A stretch of DNA of 64,000 nucleotides from an uncultured Selenomonas sp. (GCA_905372355.1 CAJPOT010000009.1:1-64000), one strand, 5' to 3'. Positions 36,316 to 44,828 are shown, counted from the first letter of the stretch. Notes: a model not told the origin generated them from the letters alone. Numbers and translations are program-made.

Positions 36316-37203
36316 ATGGAGCTTTCGGAGCAAATCGCCCAGCAGCTCATCAACGGCGTGTCTCTCGGCAGCATCTACGCCTTGATCGCGCTCGGCTATA
36401 CCATGGTCTATGGTATCATCAAGCTCATCAACTTCGCGCACGGCGACATCTACATGGTCGGCGCATATCTCGGCTTCTTCGCCGTGACGAACCTCGGGCT
36501 TCCCATCGTGCCCGCGCTCATCCTCGCGATGATCATCACGGGACTCTTGGGCATCGTCATCGAGAAGCTCGCGTACAAGCCGCTGCGCCATGCACCGCGC
36601 ATCTCAGCGCTGATCTCGGCGATCGGCGTCTCGCTCTTCTTGGAGTACGCGATGATGTACTTCGTCTCGCCGACGCCGCGCACCTTCCCGCCGCTCTTTC
36701 AGGACGTGGCCTTCAGCGTCGGCTCTCTCGTCATCAACGGACAGCAGATGCTCATCTTGGGCATCACATGCTTCCTCATGGTCGTCCTGACCTACATCGT
36801 GCAGTACACGAAGATCGGCAAAGCGATGCGCGCCGCGTCCTATGATACCGAAACGGCGCAGCTTATGGGCATCAATGCCGACCGCGTGATCTCCTTCACG
36901 TTCTGGATCGGCTCGTCGCTTGCGGCTGTCGCGGGCGTGCTCGTCGGCGTCTACTACAACTCGATCGACCCCTTGATGGGCATCATGCCCGGCATCAAGG
37001 CGTTCGTCGCAGCCGTGCTCGGCGGCATCGGCATCCTGCCGGGCGCCGTCGCAGGCGGGCTCATCCTCGGCATCGTCGAGGCGTTCGTCTCGGGCTTCGT
37101 TTCCTCGACGTTCCGCGATGCGGCGGCTTTCGCCATCCTGATCCTCGTCCTCCTCTTCAAACCTGCGGGGCTTTTCGGCAAAAACACCCGCGAGAAAGTG
37201 TAG
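36316..37203 (+). CDS. livH: Branched-chain amino-acid ABC transporter permease LivH
   Basis: A 295-residue inner-membrane permease with about eight helices. QLINGVSLGSIYALIALGYTMVYGI is the standard LivH opening, and NFAHGDIYMVGAYLG and KAMRAASYDTETAQLMGI (the cytoplasmic coupling region) follow. AAAGGAG precedes the ATG. It pairs with LivM encoded 8 nt downstream. Confidence 0.95.
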   Translation: MELSEQIAQQLINGVSLGSIYALIALGYTMVYGIIKLINFAHGDIYMVGAYLGFFAVTNLGLPIVPALILAMIITGLLGIVIEKLAYKPLRHAPRISALISAIGVSLFLEYAMMYFVSPTPRTFPPLFQDVAFSVGSLVINGQQMLILGITCFLMVVLTYIVQYTKIGKAMRAASYDTETAQLMGINADRVISFTFWIGSSLAAVAGVLVGVYYNSIDPLMGIMPGIKAFVAAVLGGIGILPGAVAGGLILGIVEAFVSGFVSSTFRDAAAFAILILVLLFKPAGLFGKNTREKV

Positions 37204-37210
37204 GTGCGGC

Positions 37211-38164
37211 ATGAATTTACGCAAGCAGGATCTCATCTTCTTCCTCTTCGGGCTCATCCTCTTTGCCGTTCTGCAGGGACTGATCACGGGGCGCGTCATC
37301 GGCTCCTTCTGGCAGCTGAACCTCCTGTTCCTCGGCATCAACATCATCCTGACGGCGAGCCTCAACCTCATCAACGGCTATACGGGACAGTTCTCGCTCG
37401 GCCATGCAGGATTCATGGCGGTCGGCGCCTATGTTGCCGCCATCCTGACGACGAACTTTCATGTGCCGTTTCCCCTCGCGCTCCTCGCAGGCGCAATCGC
37501 TGCAGCTTTCCTCGGCGTGCTCATCGGTCTGCCGACGCTGCGCCTTCGCGGCGACTACCTCGCCATTGCCACCTTGGGCCTCGGTGAAATCATCCGCGTC
37601 GTGCTCATCAACATCGACTACGTCGGCGGTGCGGCGGGCTTCAAGGGCATCGCGCGCGACACCAACTTCGCCTGGGTCTTCTTCGCCGTGTTCGTCACCT
37701 TGTTCTTCATCAAGAACTTCGTGAACTCCACGCACGGCCGCGCCTGCATCGCGATCCGAGAGGACGAGATCGCCGCCGAGGCCATGGGCATTCCGACGAC
37801 GCGCTACAAGGTCATGGCGTTTGCCATCGGCGCAGGATTCGCAGGGCTCGGCGGCGGGCTCTTCGCGCACACGCTGACATATCTGAATCCGACGTCGTTC
37901 ACGTTCATGCAGTCCTTTTTCTTCCTCATCATGGTCGTCTTGGGCGGCATGGGCTCTCTGACCGGCTCTGTCGTCGGCGCATTCTTCGTCACGATCCTGC
38001 AGGCGGCGCTCGCAGACTGGCCGGAATTTCGTATGATCATCTTCGCCGTCGCCTTGATCCTCTTCATGCTCTACCGCCCCAAGGGAATCTTCGGCTATGT
38101 GGAACTCACGGCATTCGGCCCGTTGAAGCGCATCTTCGGCAAAGGAGGTCAGACGAATGGCTGA
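37211..38164 (+). CDS. livM: Branched-chain amino-acid ABC transporter permease LivM
   Basis: A 317-residue permease. NLINGYTGQFSLGHAGFMAVGAY and IREDEIAAEAMGIPTTRYKV are typical of LivM. The C-terminus overlaps livG by 8 nt. It forms the membrane channel with LivH. Confidence 0.95.
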   Translation: MNLRKQDLIFFLFGLILFAVLQGLITGRVIGSFWQLNLLFLGINIILTASLNLINGYTGQFSLGHAGFMAVGAYVAAILTTNFHVPFPLALLAGAIAAAFLGVLIGLPTLRLRGDYLAIATLGLGEIIRVVLINIDYVGGAAGFKGIARDTNFAWVFFAVFVTLFFIKNFVNSTHGRACIAIREDEIAAEAMGIPTTRYKVMAFAIGAGFAGLGGGLFAHTLTYLNPTSFTFMQSFFFLIMVVLGGMGSLTGSVVGAFFVTILQAALADWPEFRMIIFAVALILFMLYRPKGIFGYVELTAFGPLKRIFGKGGQTNG

Positions 38165-38924
38165 ATTACTGAAAGCGGACGGTCTCGCGCAAGTCTTCGG
38201 CGGTCTGCGCGCCGTGTCAAACTTCAACATGGTCATCGAAAAGGGTGAACTCATCGGTCTCATCGGGCCGAACGGCGCGGGCAAGACGACGGCGTTCAAC
38301 ATGATCACGGGCGTCTACCGTCCGACCGAGGGCGAGCTTACCTTCAACGGCAAGAGCATCGTCGGCAAGAAGCCCAGCGAGATCACGGCACGCGGCATCG
38401 CACGCACCTTCCAGAACATCCGCCTTTTCTCCGAGTTAAGCGTCCTTGAAAACGTCAAGATTGCCTACCACACGCGCACGAAGTACACGGTCGCCGAAGC
38501 CGTGCTTCGCCTTGGCAGGTATTTCAAAGAAGAGCGCGAAATAGAAGAGAAGGCGATGAAGCTTCTCGCCATCTTCCACCTCGAAAAGCAGGCGCACGAA
38601 CTCGCGAAGAACCTGCCCTACGGCGCACAGCGGCGCCTTGAGATCGCGCGGGCTCTCGCCGCGAAGCCCAAGCTCCTCCTCTTGGATGAGCCGGCGGCCG
38701 GCATGAATCCGCAGGAGACGCAGGAACTCATGGAAATGATCCGTTGGATCAAGAAGGAATTCGGCTTGACGATCCTCCTCATCGAGCACGACATGAGCCT
38801 CGTCATGGGAATCTGCGAGCGCATCTACGTCCTCGAATACGGCGAAATCATCGCCGAGGGCACACCGAAAGAAATCAAGGAAAATCCCGAAGTCATTCGT
38901 GCCTATCTCGGCGGGGAGGCGTAA
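38157..38924 (+). CDS. livG: Branched-chain amino-acid ABC transporter ATPase LivG
   Basis: A 255-residue ATPase with Walker A GPNGAGKTTAFN, a signature region that reads NLPYGAQRRLEIARAL, Walker B LLLLDEPAAGMN and the LivG-specific TFQNIRLFSELSVLENV segment. The usual LSYGxQR form of the signature is conserved in substance. It works as a heterodimer with LivF. Confidence 0.96.
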   Translation: MAELLKADGLAQVFGGLRAVSNFNMVIEKGELIGLIGPNGAGKTTAFNMITGVYRPTEGELTFNGKSIVGKKPSEITARGIARTFQNIRLFSELSVLENVKIAYHTRTKYTVAEAVLRLGRYFKEEREIEEKAMKLLAIFHLEKQAHELAKNLPYGAQRRLEIARALAAKPKLLLLDEPAAGMNPQETQELMEMIRWIKKEFGLTILLIEHDMSLVMGICERIYVLEYGEIIAEGTPKEIKENPEVIRAYLGGEA

Positions 38925-38926
38925 AG

Positions 38927-39643
38927 ATGGCAGAAATCATGCTGAAAATCGACAACATCCACGTCTACTACGACGCGATCCACGCGCTGAAGGGCGTGAG
39001 CCTCGAAGTCCATAAGGGCGAGATCGTCACGCTCATCGGCGCGAACGGCGCGGGAAAGTCCACGACGCTGCGCACGGTGTCGGGACTGCTCGCGCCCAAG
39101 AGCGGCGGCATCTCCTTCCTCGGGGAAAACATCGCGGGCATGCCCGCGCACGAGATCGTCAAGCACGGCATCTCACAGGTGCCTGAAGGGCGGCGCATCT
39201 TCGCTGAGATGAGCGTGCAGGAAAACTTGGAGATGGGCGCTTTCACGCGCAAGGACAAGGCGGGGGTAGAAAAAGACTTCGAGATCGTCTACAACCGCTT
39301 CCCTCGCCTCAAGGAACGCCGCAAGCAGCAGGCGGGCACGCTCTCGGGCGGCGAGCAGCAAATGCTCGCGATGGGACGCGCCCTCATGAGCCGCCCGAAG
39401 CTCCTCCTCTTGGACGAGCCGTCGATGGGCCTTGCGCCGCTCCTCATCAAGGAGATCTTCTCCATCATCGAGGACATCAACCGCGAGGGCACGACCGTCC
39501 TCCTCGTCGAGCAGAACGCCAACATGGCGCTTTCCATCGCGCACCGCGCCTACGTCATGGAAACGGGCAGGATCACGCTCCAAGGCGCGGCAAAGGAACT
39601 CGCAGCGAGCGAAGATGTGCGAAAAGCCTATTTGGGCGGCTGA
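38927..39643 (+). CDS. livF: Branched-chain amino-acid ABC transporter ATPase LivF
   Basis: A 238-residue ATPase. The ATG at 38927 comes 2 nt after the livG stop with GGGGAGG upstream; the longer open frame from 38744 is an overlap artefact. It has Walker A GANGAGKSTTLR, signature LSGGEQQMLAMGRAL and Walker B LLLLDEPSMGLAP, with the VPEGRRIFAEMSVQENL element of LivF. Confidence 0.96.
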   Translation: MAEIMLKIDNIHVYYDAIHALKGVSLEVHKGEIVTLIGANGAGKSTTLRTVSGLLAPKSGGISFLGENIAGMPAHEIVKHGISQVPEGRRIFAEMSVQENLEMGAFTRKDKAGVEKDFEIVYNRFPRLKERRKQQAGTLSGGEQQMLAMGRALMSRPKLLLLDEPSMGLAPLLIKEIFSIIEDINREGTTVLLVEQNANMALSIAHRAYVMETGRITLQGAAKELAASEDVRKAYLGG

Positions 39644-39692
39644 AACAGAGGAAAATCCGTTATCCGCGCTTCCTAAAGAAAGGATGCTGACA

Positions 39693-40343
39693 ATGTTTGT
39701 AGCAAACCGCATGGCAAAAAACCCCTTCACCGTCACGCCGGACACGAAGGTCTCGGCCGCGAAGGATTTGATGAAGAAGCACCGCTTCCGCCGCCTGCCC
39801 GTCGTCGATGAAGACGGCAAGCTCGTCGGCTTCTTGAGCGACCGCGACATCATGCGCGTCTCGCCGTCGCCCGCGACGACGCTCTCGCGCTACGAGATCA
39901 CCTCGCTCTTGGCGAAAATGTGCATCGGCGAAATCATGCAGAAGGAGGTCGTCTCCGTCAAGGATGACGCGACCATCGAGGAAGCCGCGCTCATCATGTA
40001 CAACCACAAGATCGGCGGCCTGCCCGTCGTGTCGAGCGTCGGCGCCGTCGTCGGCGTCATCACGGAAACCGACATCTTCAAGACCTTCGTCGACGTCATG
40101 GGGCTGACGCACGGCAAGACGCGCTTCACCATCGCCGACGTCGGCGACAAAGTCGGCGTCGTGCGCGACCTCGGCGGCATCATCGCCGACTGCGGCTGCA
40201 ACATCGACAGCCTCGTCACCTGCCAGCAGGACGACGGCAGCTACGAAATCGTCGTGCGCTTCGACACGACGGACAGCGAAGCCGTGAAAAAGAAGCTCGA
40301 AGAAAACGGCTTCCACGTCTCCCACGTCGTGAAAATCGGCTGA
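39693..40343 (+). CDS. CBS-domain and ACT-domain protein, AcuB-like
   Basis: A 216-residue cytosolic protein with two CBS motifs (MAKNPFTVTPDTKVSAAKDL and IMQKEVVSVKDDATIEEAAL) and a C-terminal ACT domain (VGVVRDLGGIIADCGCNIDSLVT). CBS pairs bind adenine nucleotides and ACT domains bind amino acids, so it is probably a regulatory sensor. The start at 39693 has AAAGAAAGGA upstream. It follows livF by 49 nt and may be cotranscribed. AcuB is the closest named relative in architecture, but acetoin metabolism genes are absent. Confidence 0.88.
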   Translation: MFVANRMAKNPFTVTPDTKVSAAKDLMKKHRFRRLPVVDEDGKLVGFLSDRDIMRVSPSPATTLSRYEITSLLAKMCIGEIMQKEVVSVKDDATIEEAALIMYNHKIGGLPVVSSVGAVVGVITETDIFKTFVDVMGLTHGKTRFTIADVGDKVGVVRDLGGIIADCGCNIDSLVTCQQDDGSYEIVVRFDTTDSEAVKKKLEENGFHVSHVVKIG

Positions 40344-40351
40344 TTGGGTAA

Positions 40352-40436
40352 CGGCTCGTATGCGAAAACGTCCCAAGAACGCGAGCCAGCGGCGAAGCGC
40401 GATTGGACGACGTTGACCGTTGCTAACTTGACTTCT
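40352..40436 (-). repeat. Dispersed repeat with GTATGCGAAAACGTCCC motif
   Basis: The motif GTATGCGAAAACGTCCCAAG, then GACGTTGACCG 60 nt later, recurs in reverse at 23536-23605 (inside the MITE-like element) and in the same sense at 46486-46552. A diverged partial copy lies near 40710-40785, in the leader of the toxin-like gene. Confidence 0.65.
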
Positions 40437-40447
40437 ACTCGAAAAAT

Positions 40448-40476
40448 TTGACGAGTTTCAGACTGTATTGTATAAT
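40448..40476 (+). promoter_or_regulatory. Promoter of the antisense antitoxin RNA
   Basis: TTGACG (40448-40453), a 17-nt spacer and a perfect TATAAT (40471-40476). It fires toward the 3' end of the hydrophobic peptide gene. Confidence 0.65.
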
Positions 40477-40482
40477 AAGCAT

Positions 40483-40580
40483 GGAAAAGGTGCTGTCGGT
40501 AAACGGTCAGCCCCTAAACGTTAGTGGAAGAATACCCCGCCTAAGTTGGAGACTGCAGGCGGGGCATTCTTATTTTGCCT
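40483..40580 (+). ncRNA. Candidate antisense antitoxin RNA
   Basis: The RNA starts near 40483 from a near-consensus promoter and ends at a hairpin (40528-40571, AAGAATxCCCCGCCT paired with AGGCGGGGxATTCTT) followed by ATTTTG. It contains no ORF with a ribosome binding site. Its 3' part is complementary to the terminator and last codon of the convergent 23-residue peptide gene. This is the arrangement of type I antitoxins such as RatA, SR4 or RNAII of par. About 100 nt is a usual size. Confidence 0.6.
40528..40571. terminator. Shared hairpin terminator of toxin and antisense RNA
   Basis: A 15-bp stem with one mismatch and a 14-nt loop. The toxin stop codon (40572-40570) is at its base. Both convergent transcripts would end in it and be complementary over it. 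Confidence 0.65.
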
Positions 40581-40641
40581 TTAGCGCAACGACGCAGATC
40601 GTCACGCAGAAAACGAACGACAAAAAATCGTACAGTTCCAT
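40570..40641 (-). CDS. Candidate type I toxin, 23-residue hydrophobic peptide
   Basis: The peptide MELYDFLSFVFCVTICVVAL ends in KAK: an acidic and aromatic start, a single hydrophobic helix of about 16 residues and a short basic tail. This is the usual form of small membrane toxins (TxpA, BsrG, Fst and related holin-like peptides). A strong AAAGGGGG Shine-Dalgarno ends 8 nt before the ATG. The predicted mRNA starts near 40817, giving a long leader of about 180 nt, also typical. A convergent RNA overlaps its 3' end. No sequence family can be confirmed by eye. Confidence 0.6.
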   Translation of the reverse strand: MELYDFLSFVFCVTICVVALKAK

Positions 40642-40823
40642 AAGCAACGCCCCCTTTCAGACCTATCCAAGAAGCAGCCCCGAAGGACGTGGCCGATTGG
40701 AAAAACAGGTCTAGTGCGAAAGCAACCCAATCATCGACGCGCAAATCGCATCGCACGATTGGTTGCCATTGACCGCTCAGGGGCTAAGAATTGACCGCCT
40801 ACCGTTTTGGCAGCACCGCTTGT

Positions 40824-40834
40824 ATTATAGCATA
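40824..40834 (-). promoter_or_regulatory. Extended -10 promoter of the toxin-like gene
   Basis: On the minus strand TGC precedes TATAAT (40829-40824), an extended -10 without a good -35. The transcript then begins near GGTGCTG, the same heptamer found at the start of the antisense RNA. Confidence 0.45.
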
Positions 40835-40923
40835 ATATGTTAGACTATGGTTGACTTTCTGTTACTATTTTCCCGTACATCGTTCAATATTTTAGGTCAT
40901 CCTTATCGAAAGGGGCGTTACCT

Positions 40924-41211
40924 ATGAACAAGAATGATACACTGCAAGATGATGCGATTTCCTATATCGATTCTTTTCTGACCCCCGAAGAAATCGCCGA
41001 GAGCAATCTGCGCGTCGCCTTGATCGGCGAACTCATCAAGGCGCGCACCGAGCGGGGTGTCACGCAGAAGCAGCTTGAAGAGATGAGCGGCGTCAGCCAG
41101 CCTGTCATCGCACGCTTGGAGCGCGGCACGACGAGTCCGAACATCTCGACCGTCATGAAGCTTCTCGCCCCCTTGGGCAAGAAGCTTGCCATCGTTCCCT
41201 TGGAAAGCTAG
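40924..41211 (+). CDS. XRE-family helix-turn-helix protein, HigA-like
   Basis: A 95-residue protein with an N-terminal helix and an XRE domain (LIKARTERGVTQKQLEEMSGVSQPVIARLERGTTSPNISTVMKLL). It resembles HigA-type antitoxins and small repressors. No RelE-like toxin gene is adjacent, so it is an orphan. Its ribosome binding region (GAAAGGGGCGTTACCT) is nearly the same as that of the toxin-like peptide on the opposite strand (GAAAGGGGGCGTTGCTT). Confidence 0.85.
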   Translation: MNKNDTLQDDAISYIDSFLTPEEIAESNLRVALIGELIKARTERGVTQKQLEEMSGVSQPVIARLERGTTSPNISTVMKLLAPLGKKLAIVPLES

Positions 41212-41239
41212 AGAACACTGATACATTCAGAGCTGCCCT

Positions 41240-41289
41240 AAAAAACCGCCCGCAGCAGAAGCAAAAGCTCCTGCTGCGGGCGGTTTTTC
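41240..41289 (+). terminator. Strong bidirectional terminator
   Basis: The stem AAAAACCGCCCGCAGCAG/CTGCTGCGGGCGGTTTTT serves the XRE gene on the plus strand and the convergent DUF488 gene on the minus strand. Confidence 0.9.
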
Positions 41290-41297
41290 TCTTCTTT

Positions 41298-41672
41298 TCA
41301 TTCCTGCCCCATCGCATCAAGCAGCCACTGCCGCAGTACGAGGACGTGATTTTCTACGGCATTTTTGTTGGCGTAGACGAGCGTCACGGGGGATTCCTGC
41401 AACCAATCCCGGCACTTCGCGGCGAAGGCGGCGGCTTCGGGGCTTTTTTTCAACTCTTCGAGGTATGCCTTTCCGAAGAGATCGAAGTTCATCTCGCCGC
41501 TGTGGTAAAGCTTGCGCAGTTCGGGCGACGGCGTGACTTCCTTCGCCCACTCGCTCAATGCAGCACGTTCCTTCTTCATGCCGCGCGGCCACAGACGGTC
41601 GACAAGGATGCGCCTGCCGTCCGTCGGCGCAGGCTCTTCGTATATGCGCTTCATTTGCAGTTCGTATGCCAT
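41298..41672 (-). CDS. DUF488 family protein
   Basis: A 124-residue cytosolic protein. MKRIYEEPAPTDGRRILVDRLWPRGMKKE is the diagnostic opening of the YeaO-like DUF488 group, followed by WAKEVTPSPELRKLYHSGE and VTLVYANKN. The start at 41672 has GGAAGGGAG upstream. No biochemical function is established for the family. Confidence 0.88.
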   Translation of the reverse strand: MAYELQMKRIYEEPAPTDGRRILVDRLWPRGMKKERAALSEWAKEVTPSPELRKLYHSGEMNFDLFGKAYLEELKKSPEAAAFAAKCRDWLQESPVTLVYANKNAVENHVLVLRQWLLDAMGQE

Positions 41673-41714
41673 CGTGAAGACTCCCTTCCTTTGTACGGTC
41701 AAAAGCTACGTACC

Positions 41715-42077
41715 TTATCCTTTAAAATTTTCTATCCACAAATAGGCTTTGTAGAGCAATTTATCCAAATTAACCTGCTTCCAAGGACCCGGCAATTGAG
41801 TCACAAAATACGACCGCCCATACCAATTGCTCACGTCAGGCTGAAATTCATACTTTTTGATATCAACTAACTCGCCCGTATCACGTACAATAGACTTAAC
41901 ACGCATCGCCTTGTAATCTGTCCGATAGATAATACTATCACCATCTACATAATAATCCACATTTCCAACAGCTTTAAAGTTCATCGTCTCATAATAATAA
42001 TCTGTTGCTTCGCCACTTCCCTGCCATAAGAACAAAACCAATACAAGAAAACATAAAGAACGAGCTTTCTGTTTCAC
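41715..42077 (-). CDS. Small secreted protein of unknown function
   Basis: A 120-residue protein with a signal peptide (SLCFLVLVLFLWQGSG) and a mature part rich in Tyr and Asp (VDYYVDGDSIIYRTDYKAMRVKSI). The layout vaguely recalls surface-adhesin E-like small proteins, but this is weak. Its DNA is much more AT-rich than its neighbours, which suggests recent acquisition. The 248 bp between it and the permease gene hold no recognised riboswitch or gene. Confidence 0.65.
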   Translation of the reverse strand: MKQKARSLCFLVLVLFLWQGSGEATDYYYETMNFKAVGNVDYYVDGDSIIYRTDYKAMRVKSIVRDTGELVDIKKYEFQPDVSNWYGRSYFVTQLPGPWKQVNLDKLLYKAYLWIENFKG

Positions 42078-42325
42078 TGTTCACACCTCCATCATAAAAA
42101 CTGACGTTGCATACTTCTATTCTCCAATCTATATTCCTGCCTACCTCTCAAGATTTTTATTAAGATTTCTGTATGCCCGAAGCTTTTCAAAATATCAAAC
42201 AGAATCGCCGTCATCCACCTCACTCGCGAAGAAAGTCCCTGTGTTACGCCTTGCTATCTCCTGCTGTTTCCGCTAGAATAAAAGTGTCATTCATCAAATC
42301 TTCCCAAGGAAAAGGAGACAATCCG

Positions 42326-43696
42326 ATGGAAAAAATGCTGGAAAACGTGTTTCACTTGAAGGAAAACCGCACGACGGTGCAGACGGAGCTTCTGGCGGGG
42401 CTTACGACGTTCATGACGATGGCGTACATCCTCGCCGTGAACCCGCTGATCTTGAGCGCTGCGGGCATGGATGCGGGCGCGGTGTTCACGGCGACGGCGC
42501 TCGCTTCGGGCATCTCGTGCGTCCTCATGGCGTCATTCGCCAACCTGCCGTTCGCGCTGTCTTCCGCGATGGGACTCAACGCCTTCTTCGCCTACACGGT
42601 CGTCGGGCAGATGGGCTACTCGTGGCAGCTCGCATTGACAGCGGTTCTCGTCGAGGGTCTGATCTTCATCGCACTCTCCGTGACGAATGTGCGTGAGGCA
42701 CTCTTCAATGCGATTCCGCTGACCTTGAAGAGCGCCGTCACCGTCGGCATCGGCTTCTTCATCACATTCATCGGCCTGCAGAACGCGCATGTCGTCGTCG
42801 CAGGTCCGAAGCTCGTCGCGCTCTTCTCGTTTCCCAAGGCGATGGCAGAAGGAACGTTCCACTCCGAGGGAATCACCGTCCTCCTCGCGCTCTTCGGCAT
42901 CCTCCTGACCGCCGTGCTCGTCATAAAGAACATCAAGGGACACATCCTCATCGGCATCTTCGCCACCTGGGGGCTGGGCATCATCCTGGAGCTTCTCGGC
43001 ATCTACATCCCCGATCCTGCACGCGGCTACTTCAGCCTCATGCCTTCGGGCATCATCGCGCCGCCCGTGTCGCTCGCGCCGACCTTCCTGCAATTTGACT
43101 TCCATGCAATCCTCTCGCTTGATTTCATCGTCGTCATCTTCGCCTTCCTCTTCGTCGACCTCTTCGATACGCTCGGCACGCTGATCGGCTGCGCCTCGCG
43201 CGCCGACATGCTCGACGAGAAAGGGCGTCTGCCGCGCGTCAAGGGAGCGCTCCTCGCCGACGCCTGCGGAACGGCGCTCGGCGCATGTCTGGGCACATCG
43301 ACGATCTCGACCTACGTCGAGTCCTCGGCAGGCATCGTCGAAGGCGGGCGCACGGGACTGACAGCCGTGACAACGGCGATCTTCTTCCTCGTCGCGCTCT
43401 TCTTCTCACCGCTCTTCCTCGCCGTGCCGGGCTTCGCGACGGCGCCGGCGCTCGTCATCGTCGGCTTCCTCATGATGCAGCAGGTCGCAAAGATTCCTTG
43501 GGCGGACATCACCGAGGCGATCCCCTCTTTCATCTGCATCGCCGTCATGCCGTTCGCCTATTCCATCGCCGAGGGCATTGCATTCGGCATCATTTCCTAC
43601 ACACTGCTGCACGTCGCCTCAGGCAAGTTCCGCAACGTGACATGGCTCATGTACATCCTGACCGTGCTCTTCATCTTGAAATACGCTTGGCTCTGA
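42326..43696 (+). CDS. NCS2-type purine permease (AzgA/PbuG-like)
   Basis: A 456-residue inner-membrane permease of the AzgA branch, with about 12-14 helices. RTTVQTELLAGLTTFMTMAYIL and LPFALSSAMGLNAFFAYTVV are the family N-terminal motifs, and the loop ending LGTSTISTYVESSAGIVEGGRTGLTA is diagnostic. AAAGGAGA precedes the ATG at 42326; the longer frame from 42173 has no ribosome site. Substrates are probably adenine, guanine or hypoxanthine. No purine riboswitch was seen upstream. Confidence 0.92.
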   Translation: MEKMLENVFHLKENRTTVQTELLAGLTTFMTMAYILAVNPLILSAAGMDAGAVFTATALASGISCVLMASFANLPFALSSAMGLNAFFAYTVVGQMGYSWQLALTAVLVEGLIFIALSVTNVREALFNAIPLTLKSAVTVGIGFFITFIGLQNAHVVVAGPKLVALFSFPKAMAEGTFHSEGITVLLALFGILLTAVLVIKNIKGHILIGIFATWGLGIILELLGIYIPDPARGYFSLMPSGIIAPPVSLAPTFLQFDFHAILSLDFIVVIFAFLFVDLFDTLGTLIGCASRADMLDEKGRLPRVKGALLADACGTALGACLGTSTISTYVESSAGIVEGGRTGLTAVTTAIFFLVALFFSPLFLAVPGFATAPALVIVGFLMMQQVAKIPWADITEAIPSFICIAVMPFAYSIAEGIAFGIISYTLLHVASGKFRNVTWLMYILTVLFILKYAWL

Positions 43697-43712
43697 GATA
43701 TATCAACGTCAG

Positions 43713-43759
43713 AAAAAGGGCGGCGCATCCATCAAAACCGGTGGATGCGCCGCCCTTTT
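43713..43759. terminator. Bidirectional terminator between permease and dapF
   Basis: The long stem AAAAGGGCGGCGCATCCA/TGGATGCGCCGCCCTTTT serves the convergent permease and dapF genes. Confidence 0.9.
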
Positions 43760-43766
43760 CCCATAT

Positions 43767-44606
43767 TCATTCATACCTTCCGGCAAAGACCTTCTCGGCA
43801 GGCCCCGTCATGTAGACATGATTGTTCGCCGCCCACTCGATCTGCAGCCTGCCGCCGTCGAGCTGCACCTCGGCTTCTCTCTTCGTGCGTCCCGTGAGCG
43901 CGGCGGCGACAAGCGTCGCGCATGAGCCCGTGCCACACGCGAGCGTCACGGCAGCGCCGCGCTCCCAGACGCGCATGCGGATGTGGGAAGCGTCCTTGAT
44001 TTCCGCAAACTCCACGTTTGTCTTCTTGGGGAACTTCTCGTGCCGCTCAAGGAGAGGCCCGAACTTTTCCATCGGCACGGCTTGTGCATCCTCGACGAAA
44101 ATCACGCAGTGCGGGTTGCCCATGGAAACGCAGGTCATGGAAAACGTCTCGCCCTCCGCCTCGATCGGCTGCTCAATGACGCGTGATGCGCCAAAGCCCA
44201 GGACAGGAATGCGCTCGCCTTCAAGGATCGGCTCGCCCATATCGACGCGCACGCCCGTGAGCCTGCTGCCCGCAAGCTGCAGGCGCGGCACGAGGACGCC
44301 CGCGCCCGTCTCGACCGTGAATTCCGCCTCGTCGCTCAACCCTTCCGCATGGACAACGCCCGCGAAGCAGCGGATGCCGTTGCCGCACATCTCCGCCTCC
44401 GTGCCGTCCGCATTGAAGATGCGCATGCGAAAGTCCGCCTGCTGCGACGGCAGCACGAGAATCAGCCCGTCCGCGCCGATGCCGTAGTGACGGTCACAGA
44501 CCCTTCGCGAGAGCGCCGCAAGGTCATCCGGGAGCTGCTCCCGAAAGCCGTTCACAAGGACGAAATCGTTGCCGCAGCCCTGCCATTTCGTAAAGGAAAA
44601 CGCCAT
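43767..44606 (-). CDS. dapF: Diaminopimelate epimerase
   Basis: A 279-residue epimerase that makes meso-diaminopimelate from the LL form for lysine and peptidoglycan. The two catalytic cysteines are in EMCGNGIRCFA (about 74) and LACGTGSCATL (about 225). The start MAFSFTKWQGCGNDFVLVNG at 44606 is standard. It begins 4 nt after the stop of a 67-residue ORF and would be transcribed with it from the CsoR-type promoter. Confidence 0.96.
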   Translation of the reverse strand: MAFSFTKWQGCGNDFVLVNGFREQLPDDLAALSRRVCDRHYGIGADGLILVLPSQQADFRMRIFNADGTEAEMCGNGIRCFAGVVHAEGLSDEAEFTVETGAGVLVPRLQLAGSRLTGVRVDMGEPILEGERIPVLGFGASRVIEQPIEAEGETFSMTCVSMGNPHCVIFVEDAQAVPMEKFGPLLERHEKFPKKTNVEFAEIKDASHIRMRVWERGAAVTLACGTGSCATLVAAALTGRTKREAEVQLDGGRLQIEWAANNHVYMTGPAEKVFAGRYE

Positions 44607-44610
44607 ATTC

Positions 44611-44814
44611 TTACCCCCAGGAATGTTTTGCGAGGAAAGACCAGAAGGACGCGCCGAAAACTCGCTCCTTTTGGCGGCTTTCCTCCAGCACGCGCGCATC
44701 TGCCGCCATGCAGTTTTCCTTCATTGTAGCGAAGAACGAGCGCTTTGCCAAGCCTTTTTTGCCCGTCATGCCCTTGTGCAGCGACAACGGAGCGCCTTTT
44801 CCCAAAACATTCAT
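44611..44814 (-). CDS. Small 67-residue protein upstream of dapF
   Basis: A basic protein (MNVLGKGAPLSLHKGMTGKK opening) with one Cys and an aromatic C-terminus (FWSFLAKHSWG). An AAAGGGGG Shine-Dalgarno ends 6 nt before the ATG, and the stop is 4 nt from dapF, so the reading frame fits the transcript closely. No family is recognised. It could be a functional small protein or a leader ORF. The strong promoter and paired operators upstream are the best evidence that it is expressed. Confidence 0.55.
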   Translation of the reverse strand: MNVLGKGAPLSLHKGMTGKKGLAKRSFFATMKENCMAADARVLEESRQKERVFGASFWSFLAKHSWG

Positions 44815-44828
44815 AACGATCCCCCTTT

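Noticed and set aside
42078..42325. Possible purine riboswitch before the permease gene
   Set aside because: No purine-aptamer core or expression-platform hairpin could be found.
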